A DNA stretch of 51,844 nt from Prolixibacteraceae bacterium. Lineage in GTDB: Bacteria; Bacteroidota; Bacteroidia; Bacteroidales; Prolixibacteraceae. Shown one piece after another: positions 9,208 to 17,672 of this stretch. Made by a program: the position numbers and the translations under genes. Location of the stretch: positions 1 through 51,844 of the forward strand of contig JAIBEY010000024.1 in NCBI GenBank assembly GCA_019459525.1, given 5' to 3'. Numbering within the stretch: the stretch's first letter is position 1; the number at the start of each line of letters is the position of its first letter. Below the pieces are notes generated by a model that saw only the letters and a list, made by a program, of their open reading frames with translations, was not told the DNA's origin and searched no databases.

Positions 9208-9248
9208 ACAGAAAATATCATGTTTAGCAATTTCTACAATGGTGTGGG

Positions 9249-9256
9249 CAAAAATA
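9249..9256 (-). promoter_or_regulatory. Putative -7 box for the MscS-type channel gene
   Basis: On the minus strand this reads TATTTTTG, matching TAnnTTTG, 42 bases upstream of the start codon. Confidence 0.45.
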
Positions 9257-9359
9257 CGAAAAGCTTCAAATTTTACAGCTTAAATAAGCCGGGGAAAGAA
9301 AAGATTCACCATGAATTATTAACAAAATTCGGAATAGACATTCTTGATTTGTTTCGGGT

Positions 9360-9776
9360 TTAATCGTCTATTTTCTGCCGGTTCTGCTTAATCTCGGCTT
9401 TGATTCGTTTTCCGGTTAACCTTTTTTCAACCGAACTTCGGGTTGGCCGGGTATTTTTTCGTGGTTTAACGGGTTTCAGCGCCCTGAAAATTAGCTGGTA
9501 GAACTTGGCCACAGCATCTTCTTTATTCGAAAGCTGAGAACGATCGCGCTGAGAAACAATACATAAAAGGCCCTCTGAAGTAATTTTTGTTGCCAGCTTA
9601 TCCAATAACACTTCCTTCTGCTCATCGGTTAATAGGACGGAATTCTGAATATCGAAACGAAGTTCAACTTTCGAGTTTACTTTATTCACATTTTGCCCTC
9701 CGGGGCCACTGCTTCTGGAAGTAATAAACTGAAATTCAGTTGATAAATCAGGAATATGTATAACGATATCTGTCAT
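9360..9776 (-). CDS. arfB: Peptidyl-tRNA hydrolase ArfB (ribosome rescue)
   Basis: A 138-residue protein with the class I release-factor catalytic domain. The GGQ motif at 26-28 lies within SSGPGGQNVNKVNSKVELRF. A basic C-terminal tail (KPRKNTRPTRSSVEKRLTGKR and on to residue 138) is the part that probes the empty mRNA channel of stalled ribosomes. It lacks the codon-recognition domain of RF1/RF2, which identifies ArfB/YaeJ. Its ATG overlaps the TAA of the upstream YkgJ-type gene by one base (TAATG), so the two are translationally coupled. Confidence 0.93.
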   Translation of the reverse strand: MTDIVIHIPDLSTEFQFITSRSSGPGGQNVNKVNSKVELRFDIQNSVLLTDEQKEVLLDKLATKITSEGLLCIVSQRDRSQLSNKEDAVAKFYQLIFRALKPVKPRKNTRPTRSSVEKRLTGKRIKAEIKQNRQKIDD

Positions 9777-10393
9777 TACTCGTCTTTTTCCTCCTGTGGG
9801 TTCGCTTTGGCTTTTACTTTTTTGGCCGGTTTACAGGCATAATAGTAAGCCACTTTTTCAATGGCCTTGCGGATACTTACATTTATCGGGTTATAATCGT
9901 TGGCCATCGAGCTGTCGATAAAGTAAATCTGGTAATAAAAATCGGCAACAATCGGGATATTCATCCCCGAGTTGATTCGCTCCATAGCTAGTTTGTATTC
10001 GGCCGGAAATTCATTTTTCATGTGCGAGCAGGTATATACGGCCAGTTTCGCATTTTTATCGCGCACAGCCGAAAACCCAAAAAGCCGGCAAATCAGTCCG
10101 CGGTGATCGTATATCGAACATCCGGCAGTTTGGCCGGGGACCTGGGTTTTAGCCAGATTGATACAATGCTCTGGGTTGGTGTCAAGCAAATCTAACGCAG
10201 CTTCGTGAAGGTTGTTTTTAACCAAATAATTAGCCAATGGCAGAAATTCAAGAACATTCGCTTCAAGTCCTTTTTTAAAGCAGCATAAGTTGCAATTGGT
10301 CAGACACCTGAGCTTGGATTCTTTACCAAACTTCTCCGTTTCCTTATCCAATTGTTTAAAAACCCGTTCAACTTTCCTGATCTTGTCCAACAT
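9776..10393 (-). CDS. YkgJ-family cysteine-cluster protein
   Basis: A 205-residue protein with the YkgJ-type cysteine pattern: CLTNCNLCC near residue 30, then single cysteines in HCINLAKTQ, AGCSIYDHRGLICRLFG and YTCSHMK. Proteins of this family are thought to bind zinc or an Fe-S cluster; no activity is firmly established. A basic tail (KPAKKVKAKANPQEEKDE) ends it. It is co-transcribed with arfB through a TAATG junction. A -7 box is at 10419-10426. Confidence 0.82.
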   Translation of the reverse strand: MLDKIRKVERVFKQLDKETEKFGKESKLRCLTNCNLCCFKKGLEANVLEFLPLANYLVKNNLHEAALDLLDTNPEHCINLAKTQVPGQTAGCSIYDHRGLICRLFGFSAVRDKNAKLAVYTCSHMKNEFPAEYKLAMERINSGMNIPIVADFYYQIYFIDSSMANDYNPINVSIRKAIEKVAYYYACKPAKKVKAKANPQEEKDE

Positions 10394-10418
10394 AAATGTA
10401 ACTCGTGTAAAAGTGTGC

Positions 10419-10426
10419 CAAAATTA
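10419..10426 (-). promoter_or_regulatory. Putative -7 box for the YkgJ-type/arfB operon
   Basis: On the minus strand this reads TAATTTTG, matching TAnnTTTG, 26 bases upstream of the start at 10393. Confidence 0.45.
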
Positions 10427-10542
10427 GCTGAAATGTTGAATAATTGTCTGGGTTTTTGAAAAGATTACCATCATTCCTGAATATTCTTAATCAGCTGTTG
10501 TTGCCTGTATTCCGGCCACTAGAAATGAAAAGATCAGTTGCT

Positions 10543-11085
10543 TTACGGCATCCAGGGCTCCGATCGGTTCGAAATACTTACCCGTCCTTCCACTTTGAAG
10601 CTTTTGGAGACCTTATACTGTAGAAACATGGACGCACCCTTGGTATTCATATCCTGAATGGTAGGGTTTAAACGGGGTTGCTCGAAAATTGACTGCGCGC
10701 CAAAACTATTTCCACCTACCGACAATCGGTTGTTCAGCTGGTAGATTGACTGGTTATAAATAATTCCTGACGAATAAAAAGGGGAAATTCCCGGGTATGT
10801 GATTGAGTGCGACATGGTGGAATTACGAGAATTATTCAGGTATTTCAGGAAGTCGAGATTTTTATTGTATCCGGGGAAAAGCGGTTGGTTAAACAGCGAT
10901 TGATCAAATAAATTTAATCCTTCCGTATTAAATGAATCATCAAAAATTAATGGCTTTTCGATGTGGAGCTGCGGAAGGGCAACTTCGTTCTGAAATTTTG
11001 GAATCGTATCTAAAACAATTTCCTCTTGTGCAAAAGCGAATAACATTGCACAAGAGGAAATGATTGTTAAAATAAACCGTTTCAT
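10543..11085 (-). CDS. Secreted or outer membrane protein of unknown function
   Basis: A 180-residue protein not matched to a known family. A signal peptide is clear (MKRFILTIISSCAMLFAFAQ). The mature part is rich in Asn, Ser, Phe and Tyr, with no cysteines. It ends in alternating polar/hydrophobic segments (ASMFLQYKVSKSFKVEGRVSI) that could be beta strands. It starts 13 bases after the upstream beta-barrel gene stops, so the two probably form an operon and both act in the envelope. The abrupt terminus SEPWMP could be natural or could reflect a shortened C-terminus. Confidence 0.7.
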   Translation of the reverse strand: MKRFILTIISSCAMLFAFAQEEIVLDTIPKFQNEVALPQLHIEKPLIFDDSFNTEGLNLFDQSLFNQPLFPGYNKNLDFLKYLNNSRNSTMSHSITYPGISPFYSSGIIYNQSIYQLNNRLSVGGNSFGAQSIFEQPRLNPTIQDMNTKGASMFLQYKVSKSFKVEGRVSISNRSEPWMP

Positions 11086-11098
11086 ACGGTAATTGGTA

Positions 11099-11680
11099 TT
11101 AGAATAATTTTAAACCCAAACTGACTACAAAAGTACCATTCTTTGTATCAAAATCCGGAGCATCATACAAGTCATTGCTGTAAGATTCCATCCGGGCATC
11201 CAAAGTCAGGAAAAGAAAATCGACTCCGGCGCCATACTGCCATCCGAAGAAATTATTTTTTAATCCGGATTCAGTAAAGGCCTGACCCTTAAGGCTCTTA
11301 TCGGTTACGAAAGAAAATACAGGACCAGCAAGTACCCGCAGGTTAAATGCCTTCTGTTCAATCAGTTTAATACCAAGCAGAGCCGGAACATCAACCGTTT
11401 TATAATCAAACGAATTGACGGCATCCATGTTTACGTGATCGATTACCTCACCGCCCTTGGAGTTGTAATAAGCCTCTGGCTGAATGTAGAACCGACCAAT
11501 ATTGATTCGGGCAAATGCGCCAAACGAATAATTGTTGATCGATTGTGGAGTATAATCACTCATATCAGTCGAAATTTTCGAGGTATTGAGCCCTGCCTTG
11601 ATACCTCCGTCGAAAAATTCCTGCGCATTGGCCTCCCAGGCAAATACGGCTAAAACGATAAGGATTGTAAGCTTTTTCAT
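11099..11680 (-). CDS. PorT-type outer membrane beta-barrel protein
   Basis: A 193-residue protein with a signal peptide (MKKLTILIVLAVFAWEANAQ) and a small barrel: FDGGIKAGLNTSKIS, YSFGAFARINIGRFYIQPEAYY, FNLRVLAGPVFSFVTD, WQYGAGVDFLFLTLDARMES and a final strand GTFVVSLGLKLF ending in Phe. This is the pattern of the PorT/OMP_b-brl_2 family, which is widespread in Bacteroidota. It is the first gene of a probable two-gene unit. Its specific role is unknown; being named PorT-like does not imply a part in T9SS. Confidence 0.82.
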   Translation of the reverse strand: MKKLTILIVLAVFAWEANAQEFFDGGIKAGLNTSKISTDMSDYTPQSINNYSFGAFARINIGRFYIQPEAYYNSKGGEVIDHVNMDAVNSFDYKTVDVPALLGIKLIEQKAFNLRVLAGPVFSFVTDKSLKGQAFTESGLKNNFFGWQYGAGVDFLFLTLDARMESYSNDLYDAPDFDTKNGTFVVSLGLKLF

Positions 11681-11843
11681 GTGTTAAAAGTTTTAAGATC
11701 AAAAGGAACTTGTCCAAAAAGTATGACTTTAGTGTTTGGATGATTCATTCTGACGTTTGTTTCACAGTTATCTGTTACAGATAGAACGTATAATTTCAGG
11801 ATTCTATTGCTGTACTGTCAAAACTGCCCCTCAAATTTTCCAT

Positions 11844-11871
11844 TCTGAAAATACATTTCCAAGTATTTTCA
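11844..11871 (-). terminator. Possible terminator hairpin after ttcA
   Basis: CTGAAAATAC and GTATTTTCAG form a perfect 10-bp stem with an eight-base loop, 20 bases past the ttcA stop codon. The stem is AT-rich and no strong T-run follows on the minus strand, so termination activity is uncertain. Confidence 0.4.
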
Positions 11872-11891
11872 GGTAATTCGGTACAAATTAA

Positions 11892-12641
11892 CTAATATTT
11901 TTCTGCGGGCAGATATTCCGACTGGATATTCGTCATCGAGGCAAAAATATTCGAACGGATTTGCGGATTTAGTTCGGCCAACTGCGCGATCAGCTTTTTG
12001 ATATCCTTTCGCTTCGAATCTTTTTCGAAAGTACAAAGTTTAATTTCCTTTTTGAAGTTTCTGATCGTGGCAAACTGTTTTACCTCGTCTTCCGGTAGCA
12101 AAATTAATGGCCTGATAATTTTTAACTCGCCCCCGAACATCGGCAATTGCGGCGGCATAGCACTGATGCTCGACTGAAAGGCCATATTCATTAGCAGGGT
12201 TTCAATGGCATCGTCCATGTGATGCCCAAGCGCCAGTTTGTTGTAGCCCAATTGTCTGGCTGCTTCAAACAGAGCTTTCCTTCTGTTCCACGAACAAACA
12301 AAGCAAGGATTGTTATTTCCTTCGTTAAACAAATCCACATCAATAATCCGATGAATAAACGGAACCCTTAGTTTTTCGGCAAACGAGGCCATGTAATCCA
12401 GATCAATAGTGTAGGGTTGAGTTTTTAAGCTGATGTGGATAGCAGCCAACTCATATTTTACCGGATTAAATTTCAGCCGTCCGGCAAGGGTTTCGAGCAA
12501 AACCATCGAATCTTTTCCACCTGATAAACCTACCAGAATGCGGTCACCTTCTTCAATGAGCCCGTATTTCTGAATAGCTTTACCGACTTTTTGATTGACC
12601 TTCTTAATAACGACCGATTCCTGATGATTTGGTTTGCTCAT
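11892..12641 (-). CDS. ttcA: tRNA 2-thiocytidine(32) synthetase TtcA family
   Basis: A 249-residue cytoplasmic enzyme of the ATP pyrophosphatase class. The PP-loop SGGKDS is at 40-45. Cysteines 113 and 116 (PCFVCSWNRR) plus Cys203 (KLCTFEK) match the [4Fe-4S]-binding set of TtcA, and LGHHMDDAIETLL is the conserved substrate-binding stretch. TtcA activates C32 of certain tRNAs for thiolation. The protein is somewhat shorter than the E. coli enzyme. It starts 36 bases after the GntR regulator gene stops; there may be read-through, but no functional link is evident. Confidence 0.88.
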   Translation of the reverse strand: MSKPNHQESVVIKKVNQKVGKAIQKYGLIEEGDRILVGLSGGKDSMVLLETLAGRLKFNPVKYELAAIHISLKTQPYTIDLDYMASFAEKLRVPFIHRIIDVDLFNEGNNNPCFVCSWNRRKALFEAARQLGYNKLALGHHMDDAIETLLMNMAFQSSISAMPPQLPMFGGELKIIRPLILLPEDEVKQFATIRNFKKEIKLCTFEKDSKRKDIKKLIAQLAELNPQIRSNIFASMTNIQSEYLPAEKY

Positions 12642-12677
12642 GGATAGGTATTACAGATTGCAGCAACGAATATATTG

Positions 12678-13673
12678 TTACAATGATCCCCTGATTATCA
12701 GCTGGGTTGGTATGACCTCCGAAATCCGCTCCCTGGATAAAATAAAATGGGCACAGGCTTTTCCCATCCGGATAAAGTCGGTTGAAATCACCGTGATTCC
12801 GGCACCAACAATTTCTTTCATCGGGGTGTCGTTGTACGAAACAATACCTACCTCCGAACCTATTTTATAACCGTTCTTTTTACAATCCCTGACAATTTTA
12901 ACCAAATCGGAATCTTTAATTACCAGGTAAGCCTGCCCGGGCTGCACCTCCCGGTTAACAATGTTATCGAGCACGGTATGCTTCAACTGATTGTCGTTGC
13001 AGAAACGATCAAAGGCTCCAATGGTTTCCACCGGGTGCGGGGTATTTTGCGGAAATACCAATATAAATTCTTCGTATTTCCGGATTAGTTCGAGACCTGA
13101 ACTGAGACAATCGTAAACGGCCTGATTAAAATCCTGCGTTAAACTGGAAACTTCGTTTCGCGGATCGTTCCCCATATCCAGAATCAGCAGTTTCTTCGGG
13201 TCAATTTTCCTGACGACATCTTCCAGATTTTTATTGTCGATATTCATGACCACATACGTGCTGTAACGTCCGAGACTATTTTGTATCAACTGGCTAAATA
13301 CTTCAGGATTGTAGTGATGAAACAAGAGGTCAACCGAATAATTATCCGGAAGATTGGCACGAAACGACTTATAAAGCTGCTCCTTAAAAGCGCTGAAATC
13401 GTCGAGCAAAACAAATACACGATACGATTCGGAGGCCACAAAATAACCCTTCGTAGGCGTTGATGAAATAATACTCCGCTGTTTTAAAATCGAATAAGCC
13501 TTAAAAATGGTATCGCGCGAAATGCCACTATCTTTATTGAGCTGATTCACCGATGGCAGAAAATCGCCTTCTTTCAGTATCCCAAGATTTATGGCTTCAC
13601 TTACAGCATGAATGAGTTGCTGCAACTTGGTTTGTGAGGAACTTTCATCGAATTTAAATGCAAACTTTTCCAT
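12678..13673 (-). CDS. GntR-family regulator with LacI-type sensor domain (FucR-like)
   Basis: A 331-residue regulator. The N-terminal GntR winged helix covers residues 1-75 (LKEGDFLPSVNQLNKDSGISRDTIFKAYSILKQ). The rest resembles a periplasmic-binding-protein-like sensor (ILDMGNDPRNEV, VGIVSYNDTPMKEIVGAGITVI). This is the layout of Bacteroides FucR, which controls fucose use. The L-fucose isomerase gene directly upstream on the same strand supports a fucose-related effector. A 15-bp-arm inverted repeat lies just before its start. FucR identity is inferred from context and architecture. Confidence 0.82.
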   Translation of the reverse strand: MEKFAFKFDESSSQTKLQQLIHAVSEAINLGILKEGDFLPSVNQLNKDSGISRDTIFKAYSILKQRSIISSTPTKGYFVASESYRVFVLLDDFSAFKEQLYKSFRANLPDNYSVDLLFHHYNPEVFSQLIQNSLGRYSTYVVMNIDNKNLEDVVRKIDPKKLLILDMGNDPRNEVSSLTQDFNQAVYDCLSSGLELIRKYEEFILVFPQNTPHPVETIGAFDRFCNDNQLKHTVLDNIVNREVQPGQAYLVIKDSDLVKIVRDCKKNGYKIGSEVGIVSYNDTPMKEIVGAGITVISTDFIRMGKACAHFILSRERISEVIPTQLIIRGSL

Positions 13674-13689
13674 CGCGCTGTTTTTGTAA

Positions 13690-13721
13690 AAAGCCTGAAT
13701 TGTATGTACAATTCAGGCTTT
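13690..13721 (-). terminator. 32-bp perfect inverted repeat between fucI and gntR: terminator and/or operator
   Basis: Arms 13690-13704 and 13707-13721 are perfectly complementary over 15 bases (AAAGCCTGAATTGTA). On the minus strand the hairpin is followed by a T-run (CTTTTTAC), as expected for a terminator of fucI. It also lies 17 bases before the regulator's start codon and its core GAATTGTA-TG-TACAATTC is a dyad of operator size, so autoregulation is possible. Confidence 0.65.
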
Positions 13722-13796
13722 AAATTCCATTTATGTTGCGAAGTTAGCAAAATTTAAACTTAAGGTACTCCCAACTTTAGTTCATATAAATCACTT

Positions 13797-15584
13797 TTAT
13801 TTATATAACGGACCATAAGTTGTACAGGCACGGTAATCTGCGCCTTCTTTATCGCTTCCGAAAGCCGACCATGCACTTGGCCTGAAGATCTGATCGTCGC
13901 TAACATTGTGCATGTTTACCGGAATCCGGAGAATTGAAGCCAGGGTAATCAGGTCGGCACCAATATGTCCGTATGAAATAGCTCCGTGATTGGCGCCCCA
14001 GTTTGCCATAACGCTGTACACATCTTTAAAGGCATCGGTATCAGCCAGACGTGGCACAAACCAGGTTGTTGGCCAGGTTGGGTCGGTACGTTTATCCAGG
14101 ATTTCGTGAATATCCTCCGGAAGTTCAACGGTCCATCCTTCAGCAATTTGCAGGACTGGCCCAATACCTTTTACCAGATTGATGCGCGACATGGTAACCG
14201 GCATTTCGCCTGCGGTTTTAAACAGCGAAGAGTAGCCACCGCCCCTGAAATAACCTTTATTCGCCGGCGGCCATTGGGTATTCTCCAGACAGGCATTCAT
14301 ATCATTAGCTGTAATATCCCAGAATGGTTTCATAACCGGGTTGCCAGCCGCATCTTTTTGTTGCGCCGTGGCATCCAGTGTGGTCGAACCGGAATTGATC
14401 AGGTGAATGATTCCGCCACTGGCTTTCCCGCTCAGTTCTTTACCTGTTACGCGTTTCACCGCATCCGGACTCCAGTAAGTACGGACATCTGAAAAAATCT
14501 GGGCGGTATTCGTCAGTAAATGTCCGAATAACATCGAAACACCATTCAAACTATCGTTTTCGGTAGCAAAAACATAGGCTTCACGAATGCCATTCCAATC
14601 GAACGAAGAATTCAGTATGGCTTCAGTAAAATCGGCATTCGGGTAATAATCGGTCCACTGACGTTGTCCCTGGAAACCGCCAAGAATGGCATTCCGGCCT
14701 TTTGCTTCTTCGCCAAAACCCAATGCTTTGAGTTTTGGGTTTCCAACCATTAAATCACGGGCAATCAAGGTCATTTTTACTACAATTTCCCATTCCCAAT
14801 CTTTTCTGGTACGGTCCGACTGGTGTTCCGGAGCATTTAAATCGGCTCCTTCTTTACAGTTGGCTTTGGTCCAGCTCATGGCTTTAGCGTATTCTTCCTT
14901 ATCGTAAATACCCTGTTCCATGCGTCGGATAAACTCAACCGACTCTACAAATTCAGTGCGGATTCCCAGATATTCCTGAAAGAAATCCGGATCGACCATA
15001 GAACCGGCAATACCCATCGACGAATAGCCAATTGATAAATATGATTTTCCTTTCATTTGTGCAACAGCCAAAGCCGCTTTCACAAAACGAAGGATTTTTT
15101 CCTGCACATCCTGCGGAATGCTGGTGTCGCCAGCGTCCTGCACATCACGTCCATAAATTCCAAAAGCAGGGAGTCCTTTCTGCGAATATCCGGCTAAAGA
15201 GGCAGCCAGGTAAACAGCTCCCGGACGTTCGGTTCCATTGAAACCCCATACCGCTTTTGGCAAGAGGGGCGTGGTATCCATAACCTCGGTTCCGTAGCAC
15301 CAGCATGGTGTAACTGTAAGCGATACGCCAACGCCTTCTTTTTCAAATTTATAGGCACACATAGCCGCATCGGCAACACCACCAATGGTTGTGTCGGCAA
15401 TTACACATTCTACCTTTTGGCCGCCTGGAAAACGAAGATTATCTTCGATGAACCGGGCAGCAGCTTTAGCCATATTCATGGTCTGTACTTCGAGCGATTC
15501 GCGAACGCCCATTTCTCTTCCGTCAATCACAGGCCGGATACCCACTTTAGGCAAACGACCGATCAATCTTGTGTTCTGATTCAT
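13797..15584 (-). CDS. fucI: L-fucose isomerase
   Basis: A 595-residue enzyme, close to the 591 of E. coli FucI. It interconverts L-fucose and L-fuculose (also D-arabinose and D-ribulose) using Mn2+. Conserved stretches include [14 protein letters not shown] at the N-terminus, the [17 protein letters not shown] segment, and [34 protein letters not shown] and [19 protein letters not shown] in the catalytic and C-terminal parts. The start follows [21 protein letters not shown]. No fuculokinase, aldolase or fucose permease gene is adjacent; only the GntR regulator follows. Confidence 0.96.
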   Translation of the reverse strand: MNQNTRLIGRLPKVGIRPVIDGREMGVRESLEVQTMNMAKAAARFIEDNLRFPGGQKVECVIADTTIGGVADAAMCAYKFEKEGVGVSLTVTPCWCYGTEVMDTTPLLPKAVWGFNGTERPGAVYLAASLAGYSQKGLPAFGIYGRDVQDAGDTSIPQDVQEKILRFVKAALAVAQMKGKSYLSIGYSSMGIAGSMVDPDFFQEYLGIRTEFVESVEFIRRMEQGIYDKEEYAKAMSWTKANCKEGADLNAPEHQSDRTRKDWEWEIVVKMTLIARDLMVGNPKLKALGFGEEAKGRNAILGGFQGQRQWTDYYPNADFTEAILNSSFDWNGIREAYVFATENDSLNGVSMLFGHLLTNTAQIFSDVRTYWSPDAVKRVTGKELSGKASGGIIHLINSGSTTLDATAQQKDAAGNPVMKPFWDITANDMNACLENTQWPPANKGYFRGGGYSSLFKTAGEMPVTMSRINLVKGIGPVLQIAEGWTVELPEDIHEILDKRTDPTWPTTWFVPRLADTDAFKDVYSVMANWGANHGAISYGHIGADLITLASILRIPVNMHNVSDDQIFRPSAWSAFGSDKEGADYRACTTYGPLYK

Positions 15585-15729
15585 GTAACTGGTTATTTTT
15601 AAGTATGATTAGCTTATTTACAGTTGAATTTATTGTTGTCCTGTACTGTGCTGCTAAGTAAACACTTTTTTTCAGAAATTGAAATGTTATGGAATACATT
15701 TAAGGATTAAAAAGGGGAAAATAATCCCT

Positions 15730-15752
15730 GTCTTTCGGGATAGGTGAAAGAC
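15730..15752 (-). terminator. Weak hairpin after the acyl-CoA synthetase gene
   Basis: GTCTTTC and GAAAGAC form a 7-bp stem with a nine-base loop; an overlapping ATCCC/GGGAT pair is an alternative fold. The following minus-strand sequence is T-rich (TTATTTTCCCCTTTTT). It is plausible as a terminator but not strong. Confidence 0.3.
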
Positions 15753-15840
15753 TGCAATCGTTTAAAGCAGCTCAATAAATTAGTTAGGGCCGCAAAATTT
15801 GCACGAATCGGAAATGGCTTGTGCCTGAATTTCCTGTCCG

Positions 15841-17484
15841 CTAATTGTATAAAAACCGCTTGATTTTTTGCGTGGCAGTCTTTTCGAATGGTTCGGGCTG
15901 TACGAGAACCGCCTGCACCTGCGAAAATTTATTGACATTCTGATTGATGTAATGCTGCAATTCTTTCAGCACTTCGTTCAGCTTTTGTTCGGCTTGTTGA
16001 GATCCGTTTTCAATCAGTTCTGAATATTTCGATTGCAACTCTTCCATGTTTAAATGTACGAGCGCCACCAGGCGACCTTTCTGGTGCACTACAAGCGATT
16101 CCAGCACATCGGGGTAATTGTTGATTACCGACTCAATCTCTTCGGGATAAATGTTTTCGCCACTGGCGCCAATAATAATATTCTTTAGGCGTCCGCGGAT
16201 ATACAAATAATTATCCTTGCCAAAAGCGCCCAGATCGCCAGTTTTAAACCAGCCTTCCGGAGTAATTACCTCTGAGGTTATTTCTGGTTCTTTGTAGTAG
16301 CCTTTCATTACGTTTGCTCCACGGGCCCATATTTCGCCTTCTCCCGTTTTCGGGTCCGGATTGTTTATTTTCAGTTCTACCCCGGTAATAGCCGGACCAG
16401 TGGATTGCAGCCGCGACTCGAATACTTTCATTCCGGCCAAAAGAGGGGCTGTTTCTGTCAATCCGTAGCCAATACTGTATGGGAACTTCGCTTCAATCAG
16501 GAATTGTTCCACCTTTTTATCGAGCTTAGCGCCGCCAATTCCGAAGAAATTGATTTCATCTCCAAACGTTTGCATCAGTTTTTTACCTGCCATACGGTTG
16601 AGTTTCTTCCGGATAAACGGTACTTTGTAAAGTTGGCGAACTGGCCATTTTTTTGTGAAGGCAGGCAATATTTTATTGCGGTAAATTTTCTCAATAATCA
16701 ACGGAACGGCAAACATCATGGTGGGTTTTACTTCGAGTAATGCGGGAAGTAAAACCGATGGGGTAGGCTGTTTGCCCAGGTAATAAACGCAGGTTCCTTT
16801 GGTGAGCGGCATCACAAAACCCAGAGTGTTTTCGTAAGTGTGCGACATAGGCAAAATCGAGAGGAAGCGATCTTTTTCATGAACATTCCGTACGCATTGT
16901 GCATTTTCAGCAGTAAAACAAATGTTTTTGTGGCTCAACATAACACCCTTCGAATTTCCGGTAGTGCCGGAAGTATAAATGATGGCCGCCAGGTCGTCTT
17001 CTTCAACCTGATAGGTCTTGGTGCAAACGGAACCGGCATCATAAACAGGCCCTTCATCAAGTTCCGAAACCAGGCTAAAATCCTCCACTTTAATCAGGTA
17101 CTTCAGCGAAGTAACTTCAATATCTTTAATTTTCGGGTTTAATTTTTCTGAAATAAACAAAGCTTTTGCTTCCGAGTGATTCAAAATATTTTCGATTTCG
17201 GAAGGTAAAAAGTCGGGGAGAAGCGGAACAGCAACAGCTCCCATAAATGTAGTGGCAAAATAGGCAATTCCCCAATTCGGCAGGTTGGCGCTCAGGATAG
17301 CTACTTTATCGCCCGGCAGAATCCCCAGATCCTCAAGAAAACGCATCAGCCCATTAATCTGGCGGTTCACTTCGGTATAAGTCAGCGGCTTTTCGCCCAC
17401 CAAAGCCATAGCATTGTAACTACCAAATTTTCCGACTGCCCGGCCGAATAAAGCCGGTAAAGTAAGTTGATAAACCTGTTCCAT
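15841..17484 (-). CDS. Long-chain fatty acid-CoA ligase (AMP-forming)
   Basis: A 547-residue adenylate-forming enzyme activating fatty acids to acyl-CoA. The P-loop-like A3 motif YTSGTTGNSKG is at 170-180. MLSHKNI follows it, then YGLTETAPLLAG, the A7 TGDLGAF motif and the hinge region RGRLKNIIIGASGENIYPEEIE. The C-terminal lysine motif is KTATQKIKRFLYN. It is shorter than FadD-type enzymes with long linkers but complete. Upstream is its own -7 box (17504-17511). Acyl chain-length preference cannot be told from the sequence. Confidence 0.92.
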   Translation of the reverse strand: MEQVYQLTLPALFGRAVGKFGSYNAMALVGEKPLTYTEVNRQINGLMRFLEDLGILPGDKVAILSANLPNWGIAYFATTFMGAVAVPLLPDFLPSEIENILNHSEAKALFISEKLNPKIKDIEVTSLKYLIKVEDFSLVSELDEGPVYDAGSVCTKTYQVEEDDLAAIIYTSGTTGNSKGVMLSHKNICFTAENAQCVRNVHEKDRFLSILPMSHTYENTLGFVMPLTKGTCVYYLGKQPTPSVLLPALLEVKPTMMFAVPLIIEKIYRNKILPAFTKKWPVRQLYKVPFIRKKLNRMAGKKLMQTFGDEINFFGIGGAKLDKKVEQFLIEAKFPYSIGYGLTETAPLLAGMKVFESRLQSTGPAITGVELKINNPDPKTGEGEIWARGANVMKGYYKEPEITSEVITPEGWFKTGDLGAFGKDNYLYIRGRLKNIIIGASGENIYPEEIESVINNYPDVLESLVVHQKGRLVALVHLNMEELQSKYSELIENGSQQAEQKLNEVLKELQHYINQNVNKFSQVQAVLVQPEPFEKTATQKIKRFLYN

Positions 17485-17503
17485 ATTTGTTCATATTTCA
17501 TCC

Positions 17504-17511
17504 CAAAAATA
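17504..17511 (-). promoter_or_regulatory. Putative -7 box for the acyl-CoA ligase gene
   Basis: On the minus strand this reads TATTTTTG, matching TAnnTTTG, 20 bases upstream of the start codon at 17484. Confidence 0.45.
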
Positions 17512-17672
17512 CAATTATTATCGAGCCAAGCTAATGGAACTTATTTATACGTATCAACAACTGTATCCAACACAATAAAACCGTTAAAAAAATAAAATAA
17601 TGCTGAAAACACGGGTAGGGCTGTTTCAATCACGATTGAATAAACCTACTTTAGCGCAATAATTGAAGCAGC

